Origin: Naegleria lovaniensis
Taxonomy: Eukaryota; Heterolobosea; Eutetramitea; Acrasida; Naegleriidae
NCBI RefSeq assembly: GCF_003324165.1
Contig: NW_025407852.1
Coordinates: 160,114-224,113, forward strand
DNA length: 64,000 bases
Direction: 5' to 3'
The notes beneath the pieces are model-generated. The model did not search any database. It was not told where the DNA came from and saw only the letters and a list, made by a program, of their open reading frames with translations. The position numbers were made by a program, and so were the translations under genes. This document shows positions 44,650 through 53,854 of the stretch, one piece after another (positions within the stretch are counted from its first letter, which is position 1; each line of letters opens with the position of its first letter).

Positions 44650-45144
44650 ATGACTCGAGGAGAGAACCGACGAGGAAAGGTTGGTCGTGCTTGTCATTGG
44701 TGTCGAAAGGCTCATCTTCGGTGTGATATGAAACGGCCGTGTGAGCGGTGTACCAAGAAGGGACTGGAGTGCATTGAAGCAACTGATCAACCACTTCCGA
44801 AGCCAGCCAAAAACAACAATACAGCATCATCAACAACTAGGAAGCGAAAACAAAATCCAACCGAGTCATCGGAGAAGGCATCAAATCATCACACTCAATC
44901 ATCATCATCTTCAACAAGGAAGAAGCGGAATACACAACCTCTAAAAGCAAAACCAATAGTACCACAAGTACCAAACCTGTTACAAGACATACCAAAAGAA
45001 GGGCAAGCATGTTTGCAAGATAAATATTACTACAATCTCGATAGATATCAACAATTGTTAGAGGACAAAATGTCTAAAATTGCAAAATTTTGCTATCTTG
45101 ACGATAATTATGAAAAAGTTGAAGTTGATGAATGTAAGAAATAA
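44650..45144 (+). CDS. Zn2Cys6 (fungal-type) DNA-binding protein, short
   Basis: 164 residues from ATG 44650. Residues 15-45 hold a perfect binuclear zinc cluster: C-x2-C-x6-C-x5-C-x2-C-x6-C (CHWCRKAHLRCDMKRP, then CERCTKKGLEC), with basic residues between Cys 2 and 3 as in Gal4-type domains. A Ser/Lys-rich linker follows, then a short helical C-terminus (YYYNLDRYQQLLEDKMSKIA). There is no large fungal-type regulatory domain, so it may be a compact transcription factor or a truncated member. The family is known mainly from fungi with scattered members in amoebae. Confidence 0.88.
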   Translation: MTRGENRRGKVGRACHWCRKAHLRCDMKRPCERCTKKGLECIEATDQPLPKPAKNNNTASSTTRKRKQNPTESSEKASNHHTQSSSSSTRKKRNTQPLKAKPIVPQVPNLLQDIPKEGQACLQDKYYYNLDRYQQLLEDKMSKIAKFCYLDDNYEKVEVDECKK

Positions 45145-45276
45145 TTATAACTGAGAGCTTTAATCGCTACTATGTTTGCTCGATATTGTATTTGTATGCT
45201 ATTTATTTAAATATACAAACGTTAAATCTCCTAAATTGATGTTATTGCACACCAACATGGGTGAATTTATTTACAC

Positions 45277-46410
45277 TTAGCGGCTGCTTTGGTTAAAGCG
45301 GTCAAAAAAGTCCTCAGTGACTTGATTAGCATACACCTGATTGATAACCTTTTCTTTCAGCTTTTTCTCCTCTGCTTGTCTTTTGTGACATTCCAATAAC
45401 TCTGCTGCCTGTTGCTTCTTTGCTCGCTCCTGTTCTCGTTGAGAGAGTACTGCCATTTTGGACTCTAAGATTCGTTTTTTATCCCAGTACTGTTGAGTAA
45501 GACTTTCTGCATCCCGTTTCTCGCGAATTTCCTGCAATTGAGCTTGTCTTGTTTTCTCTATTTGCTCATATTGATCCTCTCGTAGATGTTTAAAATGGTC
45601 AGGTCTAAATCTAGAAGGGTCATTTGCATGAATGGTAGTGTGGAAGCTTTCATTTAACACGTGATTATTTAGCTGATTTTGTATCTCCTCCAGCTTGTCA
45701 AGCTCTTCCTTTTCCCTAATGACCCTCTCACGCTCCTCTTTTTCATTCCATTGCTCGATATTGAATTCCTTCCGTAACCTTTCCTTTTCTTGCTTGAGTT
45801 GTTGCTCTTTTTGTCTCAATTCGTATGCCAATAACTGAACCTCCATTTCTTTTTGCTCGAACATCTTCTTTTCCAAGTCTTCCTTTTCCTTAATCACTTG
45901 CTTTTCAGCAAGTTGCTCTGAAACCCAAGTTCTTAATTGTTGTTGTTGCGATTTAACTCGATCCTTTTTACCGAGGTCTTCTCCATGCATGATTTGCCCA
46001 CCAGAAATGCTTAATGTCGGATCGTTGTCACCAATTCTAGCGGGTTGGCTTTTCTTCAAGTATTTGGGATCGTTCAAATCAAATTCTCTTCTGGTTTCAA
46101 AATGTTGCTCTGTCTGTCTAAATTCGTTAATATCCTTCAGGTAATGCTTTTTTGCTTCCTTGTGTTGATTTTCAATAATGTTTGCAACTTTGACATTGGT
46201 GAGGGCAGCTTTATCAAAGAACAAGTCTCTCTCTTGCTCTCTCTTCTTCAGTAGCTCCTTCTCCTCAATTTGAGATTGTATTCCCGGAACATCAACACCC
46301 ATTGTTCTTAATTTCGGATCAAATATTCTCTTTTTCCGCTCCTCCTCTGCCATTCTTCGTCTCTCAATGGCCAATCTCTCTTTCTGCTCCGTGTCAGTGA
46401 ATGGAAACAT
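45277..46410 (-). CDS. RIB43A-family axonemal protein
   Basis: 377 residues, single exon, almost fully alpha-helical and charged. RIB43A/RIBC proteins are microtubule inner proteins of ciliary doublets. Family features: N-terminal ERRRMAEEERKKRIFDPKLR with the D-P-K-x-R-x-x-G-x-D pattern, a long KKREQERDLFF helix, and the mid-protein NDPTLSISGGQIMHGEDL (family: DPxxxxxSxxQxFxGED), then WVSEQLAEK and a C-terminal coil. Its presence argues that the organism makes motile cilia at some stage. Confidence 0.9.
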   Translation of the reverse strand: MFPFTDTEQKERLAIERRRMAEEERKKRIFDPKLRTMGVDVPGIQSQIEEKELLKKREQERDLFFDKAALTNVKVANIIENQHKEAKKHYLKDINEFRQTEQHFETRREFDLNDPKYLKKSQPARIGDNDPTLSISGGQIMHGEDLGKKDRVKSQQQQLRTWVSEQLAEKQVIKEKEDLEKKMFEQKEMEVQLLAYELRQKEQQLKQEKERLRKEFNIEQWNEKEERERVIREKEELDKLEEIQNQLNNHVLNESFHTTIHANDPSRFRPDHFKHLREDQYEQIEKTRQAQLQEIREKRDAESLTQQYWDKKRILESKMAVLSQREQERAKKQQAAELLECHKRQAEEKKLKEKVINQVYANQVTEDFFDRFNQSSR

Positions 46411-46524
46411 TTTTTTTAAATTTGAATTTGATGGCCTAAAAACTGTAAATCAACGAATTTTGGCGGGCTTCATTGTTTATTATTTCAACCTGCAACTCAT
46501 GAATTACAAAATTGACATAAAACA

Positions 46525-47256
46525 ATGTCACTCCATCTCAACCACGATAACCTTGAACAGTCACTACAAAAGAGAATGACCCGTTCCTCTTCCATCGTTC
46601 AAGATGATTCGATCATTAGCAACCACAACGAAATGAATAAGAAACACCGACGTCGACGTTTACAGTTATCTCAATCGTACAAGAGTCATAGTTGCAGTCG
46701 ACTGGATTCTACTTTTTGCAAATCTTCTACTCTTTCTCTCCTGCAAGACTATGAAATTGATCAAAGCGAAATTCGTAAAGTTTTAGTGAGATCTCTTCCA
46801 CCACTTGCTTCCAATCATTTCATGGAACATTCTTTCCACTCCAATCCTAGTAAGAACGGGAGAATATTAATTCCTCTCATCTACTCTGTTCTCCAAAAAC
46901 AAGGAATTACAACAATAGAGGAATTTGGACAACGAAAAGAGTATTATCATGCCGGGCAGGAAATTCCCCAAGTTCTTATTGAATTTATACATGGATTGAA
47001 ATGGCAAGGATGTCATTTGAGGAATACAGTTCGAAATGTTGAGGCTGGTCCTTTTCAATTTGAAAAACTCTCAATACTAGATGATATTTCTGAATATTTG
47101 GAAACATTACAATGTATTGATATGAAAAGACACATCTTTATATCAGTCACTGGAAGAGATATCATTGGAGTAGATCCAGATCTGAATCCAACTTTAAGGT
47201 ATTTGTATTTCGAAAGAAGTCGTTACAACCCGAACCAATGTTGTTGTCAGAATTAA
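46525..47256 (+). CDS. Hypothetical protein
   Basis: 243 residues, single exon, ATG at 46525; divergent from RIB43A with a 114-bp gap. The first 75 residues are Ser/Arg-rich (MNKKHRRRRLQLSQSYKSHS). Residues 90-240 look folded (GRILIPLIYSVLQKQGITTI, VLIEFIHGLKWQGCHLRNTV, RHIFISVTGRDIIGVDPDLN). I do not recognise it. Confidence 0.65.
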   Translation: MSLHLNHDNLEQSLQKRMTRSSSIVQDDSIISNHNEMNKKHRRRRLQLSQSYKSHSCSRLDSTFCKSSTLSLLQDYEIDQSEIRKVLVRSLPPLASNHFMEHSFHSNPSKNGRILIPLIYSVLQKQGITTIEEFGQRKEYYHAGQEIPQVLIEFIHGLKWQGCHLRNTVRNVEAGPFQFEKLSILDDISEYLETLQCIDMKRHIFISVTGRDIIGVDPDLNPTLRYLYFERSRYNPNQCCCQN

Positions 47257-47396
47257 TTGAACATTGTTCCATCCTACAAACAAAACAATAATCATAACAA
47301 CAATAACAAACACGTCATTCATCTTAACTTGCTCACATAAAGTATTTTCATTTTCATTATTCTTTAGTACAAGGTGTGTCGCAACGGTGTTAAAAA

Positions 47397-49227
47397 ATGG
47401 CTGCTCAACAACCGACAACTCCGAAACTCAATTCCTCAACGCCCCTCTTGATTAACTCCACAACAACAACTACCACAACAACAACAACACCCTCCTCAAG
47501 CCTTTCACTGGCAAATAATCATCATCAACAACAGTCTGTAGTGAGATCATCATTTACGACCACGTTGGTACCTCCTCTTCCTATAGGCTCTCATCATGAT
47601 GGTTCCAATCCAAAGGATTTTTATGATCATCATGATAGTTTTAGTGATTTATCGGAAGAGGATCCAAATCATCATCAGGGTTCATTGAAAAATCAACGAA
47701 CCAGTAGGGCTCAGAATTTATTTAATGTGGTGAAGAGCTCAATAGGATGGCTGGCATTTAGCATTGTGTTTAATGTGTTGAATACAATTGTATATTCTGC
47801 TTTATACCCTAAAATTCTGCATAATGTTTCAGTGAATGGAGGTTCTGACTATTCAACAGCATTTTCAATTACAAATACTGTGACAACGTTGGCAAGTGCT
47901 CTTTCATTGCCAATTCTCGGATCTTTGGTAGATAACATGAAAATTATTAGGGCCTCCATGATGGTCACCATGTATTTGGGTATCATTGCAACGATAGGGC
48001 TGTTTTTCACAGACAAGTTACCGAATGCAACAAGTGAAGACATGACGACACATTTAGCAATTTGCGAGGTTGTGTATATTCTTGCAATGTTCTTTTTGAG
48101 ATTTTCTGTCATGAACAATAATGCATTATTGCCAAGTTTTGACAAGAAAAATATGATGATTTTGAGTTTATCAGGTAATTTTATTGGGTTTGGAGTGAAT
48201 TTATTGGGATTGTTGATTTTAGCATTCACACCAAAAACCGTATTTTCTGGAGATATATGGGAAATTACTCGAGAGAATTGGTGGGTCCTTGTGTTCACAT
48301 GTTTCACAATTTTAGTTTCGTTTTTCGTGTTTTTGAGCCCAAATGGTGTTGACAGAGTAACTCTAAATCCAGATACAGAGCTAAATTCTTCCTCTATCAT
48401 TATGAAAAAGGAATTAGAAGTACCTCAAATTTTCAATCGATTACCCAAAGCTCTCAGAGGATTAGGAAAAATTGTTACTGTTGTCAAGAACTCGTTTATT
48501 GCTCTTTCTGAGACATTTGAAAATTGGAGAACAAACACGCAGTACTATCACTGCTGGATTTTCCTTCTTTCATATTTATTCTTTTCTACCGCCGGTACTG
48601 TTGTGACCATTTATTTAGGACCTCTGTTCATCGACATTTACCATTTTTCTTTGGAACAAGAAGTACTATTGAACCTTTACTTTAAAGTTGCTATGGTAGG
48701 AGGTGTTATTGGAGGTGTTATTTTTGAAAGGTTATTCAAATTTAATGATATTTATGTGCTGGCAGCACAAAATTCGTTATTTGGAGCATTGACACTTTCC
48801 AGTAAGTATTTAGAGTTGTTACATGTGCACACTAAATATTGCTCATTGGCTACCCCGTATCACTGAAATTCATTCACACCTATGAAATTATGAAACAGTT
48901 TTTATTACCATCTCCCTTAAAGTCAATCGATATGCTGTTCTTGCTCAATTCCTTCTTGTTGGATTTTTATACGCTTGGAATGCAAGTGTGGCACGTGGGC
49001 TAATGAGCAAACTGATTCCAGTGAACAAGAAGTGTGAATTTATGGGCTTTTTCTCTACCTTTACGTACTTGGGAATTTCCATAACCAGTGGAGTGTATGC
49101 CTTGCTCAGCAAATTCCAACTTCCTTCTCACACATTGCTCTTGATTTTGTTTATTTGGCTTATTCCAGCATTCTTGTTTTTGGCCATTTTGAAACAATCC
49201 TTAGACAAACATGCAGACAAGAAATAG
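47397..49227 (+). CDS. MFS transporter, Atg22/UMF1-like
   Basis: Exons 47397..48801 and 48899..49227, 577 residues. Cytosolic N-terminus is Thr/Ser/His-rich (about 115 residues, with a poly-Thr run), followed by twelve predicted helices. LPILGSLVDNMKIIRASMMV is the MFS loop 2-3 (G...D....R) and RGLMSKLIPVNKKCEFMGFF resembles the Atg22-type RxxxSxLIP...EFFG motif after helix 10. Atg22 exports amino acids from vacuoles; here substrate is inferred only weakly. Clean frame. Confidence 0.75.
47460..47489 (+). repeat. ACA trinucleotide repeat encoding a threonine run
   Basis: Ten near-perfect ACA/ACC codons in the cytosolic tail of the MFS transporter. A similar ACA run lies in the RhoGAP intron near 20957-20978. 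Confidence 0.8.
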
Positions 49228-49282
49228 ACAAGAAATAAATCAAGTATTGTTATTTTCATCTACATGGAAAAATTGGTAGTGA

Positions 49283-51112
49283 CTAGAAAATGTTCTCCAT
49301 TTTCGTCATATTGCTCTCTACCACACACAAATCATTAAAAGTGTTCAATGACATGAAAATATCAGCTCCCAATGTCACAGAATCGTCTCTTGTTCGTGTC
49401 ATAATGTTTACATTGTGTTCTGACTCTCCCTTCTTGATAAATGTTTTTCTCAATGTTTCATTTTGATTCATGGCGTTTTCCAACTCAGATGCAAAGCGAT
49501 TCACAAACCCATCCAATAAGCAGGTGCCACCACTCAAGACAATATTCTTTGTCATGGCATTTTTTGCTTCCATATCTACTCGTGACAATTTTTCTAAAGA
49601 TTTAACCACGCACTCTTGAATGGAATTATTTTGTGACCATGGTCCATAAAAGTCTGCATCTACTCTGGCATTAAACAAGTATTCTGTACAATCAGAGAGA
49701 ATATTGGCTGCTTGTTCTGGAATTCTAATAACACTCTTATCAGGAAGTTCATACGTGAGATCACTTGACGAAACACGACAACTAGTTGCTGACGTTTTCA
49801 CACAACACATCTTTTCCTTAATATCCTTCAAAATTTCCTTTTCTGTGCTCGAAGTAAATTTCAAAGTCGTGTCATTGGTACATAAATTTCTCTCCAACAT
49901 CTTTTGAAAAATCTCATCAATGGTATATCCTGCAATAGGCATTGCTTCGAGAGCTTGTCTCACAGCAATTCCTTCATACACTGGCACTGAAACTGAAAAT
50001 AATTCTCCACAATCCACACTCAATCCACTGCATTTACCTACACTGAAAATGGGTAAAACATGTTCCAAACACATGTACACTCGATCATAATTCCAATCAT
50101 CAAACGCACTTGCCAACAATCTTCCCTTAAATGGAATATCACAATATAAATAAAATGGAAGAGCACAAAAGAGTGTTTTTTGACATTCAGAGTCGAGTGT
50201 TGCCAGGACAGATTTTCTCACAATTTTCTCTTCCAATAATTCGGTACAATAGGGCAGTAGTGAATCGGCATGAGAATACGGCGTTCCATGTTTGGGATGA
50301 AATGGATATTCCAAATGATTCACATTCACATATTGATCCAAATATTTCTTTAAGGGATAATGTAAAATAAATTCAGCTCGATGATCCACACATTCATTGC
50401 CATAAGCGACCACAACTGGAGAGTTACTTGTGGAATTTGTCTTGTTCAAAGCACCACCCAGTGAAGAGCGCTTGTTGGTACTAAATCTTCGATTATTTCC
50501 CTTGTTATTTAAAGTACCTTCTCTTGGAGTTAATACAGCACTTGTGTTAAATTTCTTTTCACCAACCACAGTGACTTGTTTCATGTGTTTCACACTTTCT
50601 TTCACATTTCGCACAGGAGGAGAAGTCTCGTTTTTGGCAGCTGACAGGCTATGAATAGAAATTCGAGTGGAATGAGCTCCCAATGACCAAAAAGCTCGTA
50701 CCGAAGAAGAGACTGATTCTTGTGATGTTTCCACTCCACCATTCGAAATTTCTCCCATTGAAAATTTCTCCTTTTCAATTAACAATTTAATACATTCTTG
50801 TTCGGAAGGTAATTCAGAATCTTTTCGTATTTGAATTTGAAATGAAGAAGAATGCAATTCATCTTGTTGTTGTGGGAAAGTTAATTCTTTCTTGATCGGA
50901 GGAGGTGTTTCATTATGATTGGAGGAGGCTATTTTCGTGTGAGAATGATGATGATTGGAAATGGAATTTGAAAGTTTGGAGAGTTTTCGAAAGATCAAGA
51001 TCAATGCAATGGAAGTGATGATGGTACTTGCAGATAAAATTACAATCAAGGTGGGAGTGATCCCGTATTGATGCAAGCCGAAATCACGAATGGCGTATTC
51101 CAAATGATCCAT
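49283..51112 (-). CDS. Membrane-anchored actin-like protein
   Basis: 609 residues from ATG 51112, single exon. One membrane helix at residues about 18-40 (ITPTLIVILSASTIITSIAL) is followed by a His/Ser-rich linker and a C-terminal actin-fold domain. Actin signatures: the phosphate-2 region GLSVDCGELFSVSVPVYEG with AVRQALEAMPIAGYTIDEIF (actin GIVLDSGDGV..VPIYEGYALPHAI..LDLAGRDLT), and the adenosine motif NIVLSGGTCLLDGFVNRFAS (actin NTVLSGGTTM). ITMTR-like NIMTRTRDDSVTLGADIFMS ends the fold where actin has the WIGGSI region. The phosphate-1 motif is not clear. Topology (actin part cytosolic) is inferred. Confidence 0.85.
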   Translation of the reverse strand: MDHLEYAIRDFGLHQYGITPTLIVILSASTIITSIALILIFRKLSKLSNSISNHHHSHTKIASSNHNETPPPIKKELTFPQQQDELHSSSFQIQIRKDSELPSEQECIKLLIEKEKFSMGEISNGGVETSQESVSSSVRAFWSLGAHSTRISIHSLSAAKNETSPPVRNVKESVKHMKQVTVVGEKKFNTSAVLTPREGTLNNKGNNRRFSTNKRSSLGGALNKTNSTSNSPVVVAYGNECVDHRAEFILHYPLKKYLDQYVNVNHLEYPFHPKHGTPYSHADSLLPYCTELLEEKIVRKSVLATLDSECQKTLFCALPFYLYCDIPFKGRLLASAFDDWNYDRVYMCLEHVLPIFSVGKCSGLSVDCGELFSVSVPVYEGIAVRQALEAMPIAGYTIDEIFQKMLERNLCTNDTTLKFTSSTEKEILKDIKEKMCCVKTSATSCRVSSSDLTYELPDKSVIRIPEQAANILSDCTEYLFNARVDADFYGPWSQNNSIQECVVKSLEKLSRVDMEAKNAMTKNIVLSGGTCLLDGFVNRFASELENAMNQNETLRKTFIKKGESEHNVNIMTRTRDDSVTLGADIFMSLNTFNDLCVVESNMTKMENIF

Positions 51113-51305
51113 TTTTATTTTTTGAAAATTGTTGGATGTCAAAGAGTGTTTTGTTTTTGGATTTTGACAAGAGACAGTTCAGTGGTGAGGATACTGAAAG
51201 ACAACTCTTATGTACCTTGTCTTAATCATGAGTATGATTGAAAATGTACTTTTGAAAAATGATGTTTAAAATTGTTGGCATCAATTAATGTGATTGAAAT
51301 TTTCC

Positions 51306-51433
51306 TTAAAACGGAATTCGAATTGTATCTTCCTTTGGATCGAAATCAGTAGCAGCCATTGGTAAACTCCTCAAAGATTCACAGAATCTCAGAATGCTAG
51401 TACACCAATTTTTTCATCATCTTGTCCTTGCAT
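51306..51433 (-). CDS. Candidate 42-residue small protein
   Basis: ATG 51433 opens MQGQDDEK, then after a run of six A the neighbouring frame reads WCTSILRFCESLRSLPMAAT and DFDPKEDTIRIPF to a stop at 51306. Adding one A joins them into 42 codons, the same shift type seen in sure genes. It could also be the last exon of a gene whose start I cannot see. The rest of 51113-51549 holds nothing recognisable. Confidence 0.3.
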
Positions 51434-51549
51434 TGTTAACATTGAATTCCTTTTGCTCTGTCCATCTAGTTGACTGTTTGCTCATTTATGGTTGTGGTAA
51501 ATATTGAGAAAAAAAATTGATTACCATGTCAACGAGAATCTAAAATGGT

Positions 51550-53488
51550 TTATTGGACTTTCACCATTTCTCTGAAGGTAGAATAGATGGTTTGTTTTCC
51601 AAAATTCTTCAGCACAAACCACACCAATGCAAGATGAGAAAAAGCAAAAGTAACCATGAAAACTACGTTGAGAAGGAAGAGACCTCTGGTCAGGTAAATA
51701 ATGGCACACACTGCCAAAAAGTCAATTGTTGGCAAAATAATTACTGCCAACTTATAGGCAAAGAAGAAAGGAATAATTTTCTTGTTGAGGGTGGCAACAT
51801 CAGAAACGCTTAGTAATTGACTCTGTTCAAAATTGGTTTGAATGCATTGTTTGGTTTGCTCCCTCACGAACTGTTGATAGAAAGACAAAAATATCACGCT
51901 GAAAATGGTGATAGTGGTAAAGAGACAGAACCATTGAGCATGTGGGTCATAGGAGGCATCGGCAACTAAATTGAAATAAATTAAAAAGGAGAATAACGCT
52001 GTCACGGCAACAGTAGCAATTGGCCAAATTGTCAGCAGTACATGCTTTTTAGCCCTTTCATAAAATGAAATTGGTCTCTTTGCTCCTTTCTTATTTTTCA
52101 AATTTGACCATATTCGAACCAATTTAAAGTGAATCGTTGCAATCAATCCAGAATTTTCTGGGAGAACCGCAGAAAGGAGAAGTGGGAATACTGACTTGCT
52201 AAGAGTCAATGAGAAAATTAAAAAGAATACTTCAGCTAGGAGCAGACCTACAAGAGGTAGAGGAACAATAGAGAATTGTGGAATTTGTACCACGTACTTG
52301 TACCAAAAGTAACTACCATCGAGAACTGGGAATGATAGGAAAACCCAAGGCTTAATGGGTAAATTGAAGTGGATAACTCTGATCTTTCTCTTCAATCTAA
52401 CGAGCCAAGCATATTTGAAAAAGTAATAAATTGGTACTTCAGTGTTCCAAGTGTAGGGAATTCTCCAAACTCCTTTGGCGTCATCTGATGTATACTTTGT
52501 CATGATGGCCTTTTTTTCTTCCTCTGTTTTGGCCTCGTCAAGTTCTTTTTCCAATTCCCAGCCCTTAGCTTTGTATGGGAAGTCAAAATATAAATTCAAA
52601 AATCCTTGTTCTCCTCCGTCATAGCTCTTGTATGCTGGTGATCCCATCTTGGAAATCATATCTTCGTAGACTTTTGTACTTGGTTCAGTAACAATCATTC
52701 CTCCATTGAAAAATTCACTGTTGAACAAAAACGACATGAAAATGCAAATGTCAATACCATCATCAATATCATCAATCAGACACTTACGGATTACCCATAT
52801 CACTTCCGGAACAAACAGGTCCCACACAATTGAAGAGAATGTCAACGTTCTTGAATACGATACAATCGGCATCAATGAAAACAATTCTCTTATAACCATA
52901 TTGATCAAGTTTCCAAAGGTGTAGCTTGTTATAGGTGTCAATAAACCTAGGCTCAGGAATCTTCATATTAGGATTGTCAATATATGAAGCAATAAAGATA
53001 TGCACTCTACTCAATAATGGATCTTTTCTGTATGCTTCAATGTTTTTAACAATGTCGTTCATGCGTTTACCGGTAACAATGAGTACCAAATCATATTGTC
53101 CTCCCAAATCCAAAATGCTCTTGTACATGGCCAGAGCTCCCATCAAATAACTCACGGAACTGACCAATGTAGCATATGCGTATTGGGCGTTATTTGGATT
53201 CACTTTGGATTTTACGTTATATTCCATCTCGAGATTTTGTTGTTTATATGCTGGTGGAGACGAGGCTGCCTCTGTTCTCAATGATAATAGGCTCACAATA
53301 ATTAAAACTACAATTAACATGAGCATTGATGTACCAATAATAAAAGAACTCTTGTTCCGAGAGTTTGTTCCATTCAATGAGGATGACGACGACAATGAGC
53401 TGGCCATTATTAACGGCGATGAGGTGTGTACAGCCGAGCTCGATGCCAGTTGGTATCGGGTTTGTTTTCTCACTCTTTCTAACAACAT
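51550..53488 (-). CDS. GT8 (glycogenin-like) glycosyltransferase with multiple membrane helices
   Basis: Exons 52788..53488 and 51550..52717 close exactly at 622 residues. A signal-anchor helix near residues 45-65 precedes the GT8 domain: AYATLVSSVSYLMGALAMYK, LVLIVTGKRM, RIVFIDADCIVFKNVDILFN (DxD metal site), then FFNGGMIVTEPS, DGGEQGFLNLYF and HFNLPIKPW. The C-terminal half has about six more helices, as in plant PGSIP/GUX-like inositolphosphoceramide glucuronosyltransferases. Golgi or ER location inferred. Acceptor unknown. Confidence 0.85.
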
Positions 53489-53854
53489 GCTATAATACAA
53501 TGATTGCCCTGTTTATATATATTATTTGGATCTGGTTGGAAGCTGATGAACCAATTTGCGTCAATAAATAGAGAGTCTCCTCAACCACAAACCCCACAGC
53601 AACGTTGTGATAATTTTTTGGTGCTAGAAAGCCGTTGGAGTTATGACCCAGAAACCAAATTGCTCTCTTGGATGATGAAATACTTAGCAGAGTCTTTTTC
53701 ATATTGAAATTGGAGATTTATTGTAGACGTTCATGTAGTTGGCAACTGATGGAAGATGATATCAGTGAATAGATTTTATCGGGTTTGAAGTTTGAAAAGT
53801 CATGAAAACCATTTCATTCAAATTCTCTCCAATCATCAATCAGAAGAAAAATTC
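53489..53854. other. Intergenic, 366 bases between divergent genes
   Basis: Upstream regions of the GT8 gene (minus) and OPT gene (plus). A 70-codon minus frame at 53490..53702 has an ATG but no coding character that I trust. Confidence 0.45.

Noticed and set aside
47849-48400. 183-codon minus-strand ORF inside the MFS gene
   Set aside because: Antisense of membrane helices in a confirmed gene; no sign of independent coding.
53490-53702. 70-codon minus-strand ORF upstream of the GT8 gene
   Set aside because: Has an ATG but no domain, poor composition, and lies in a likely promoter.
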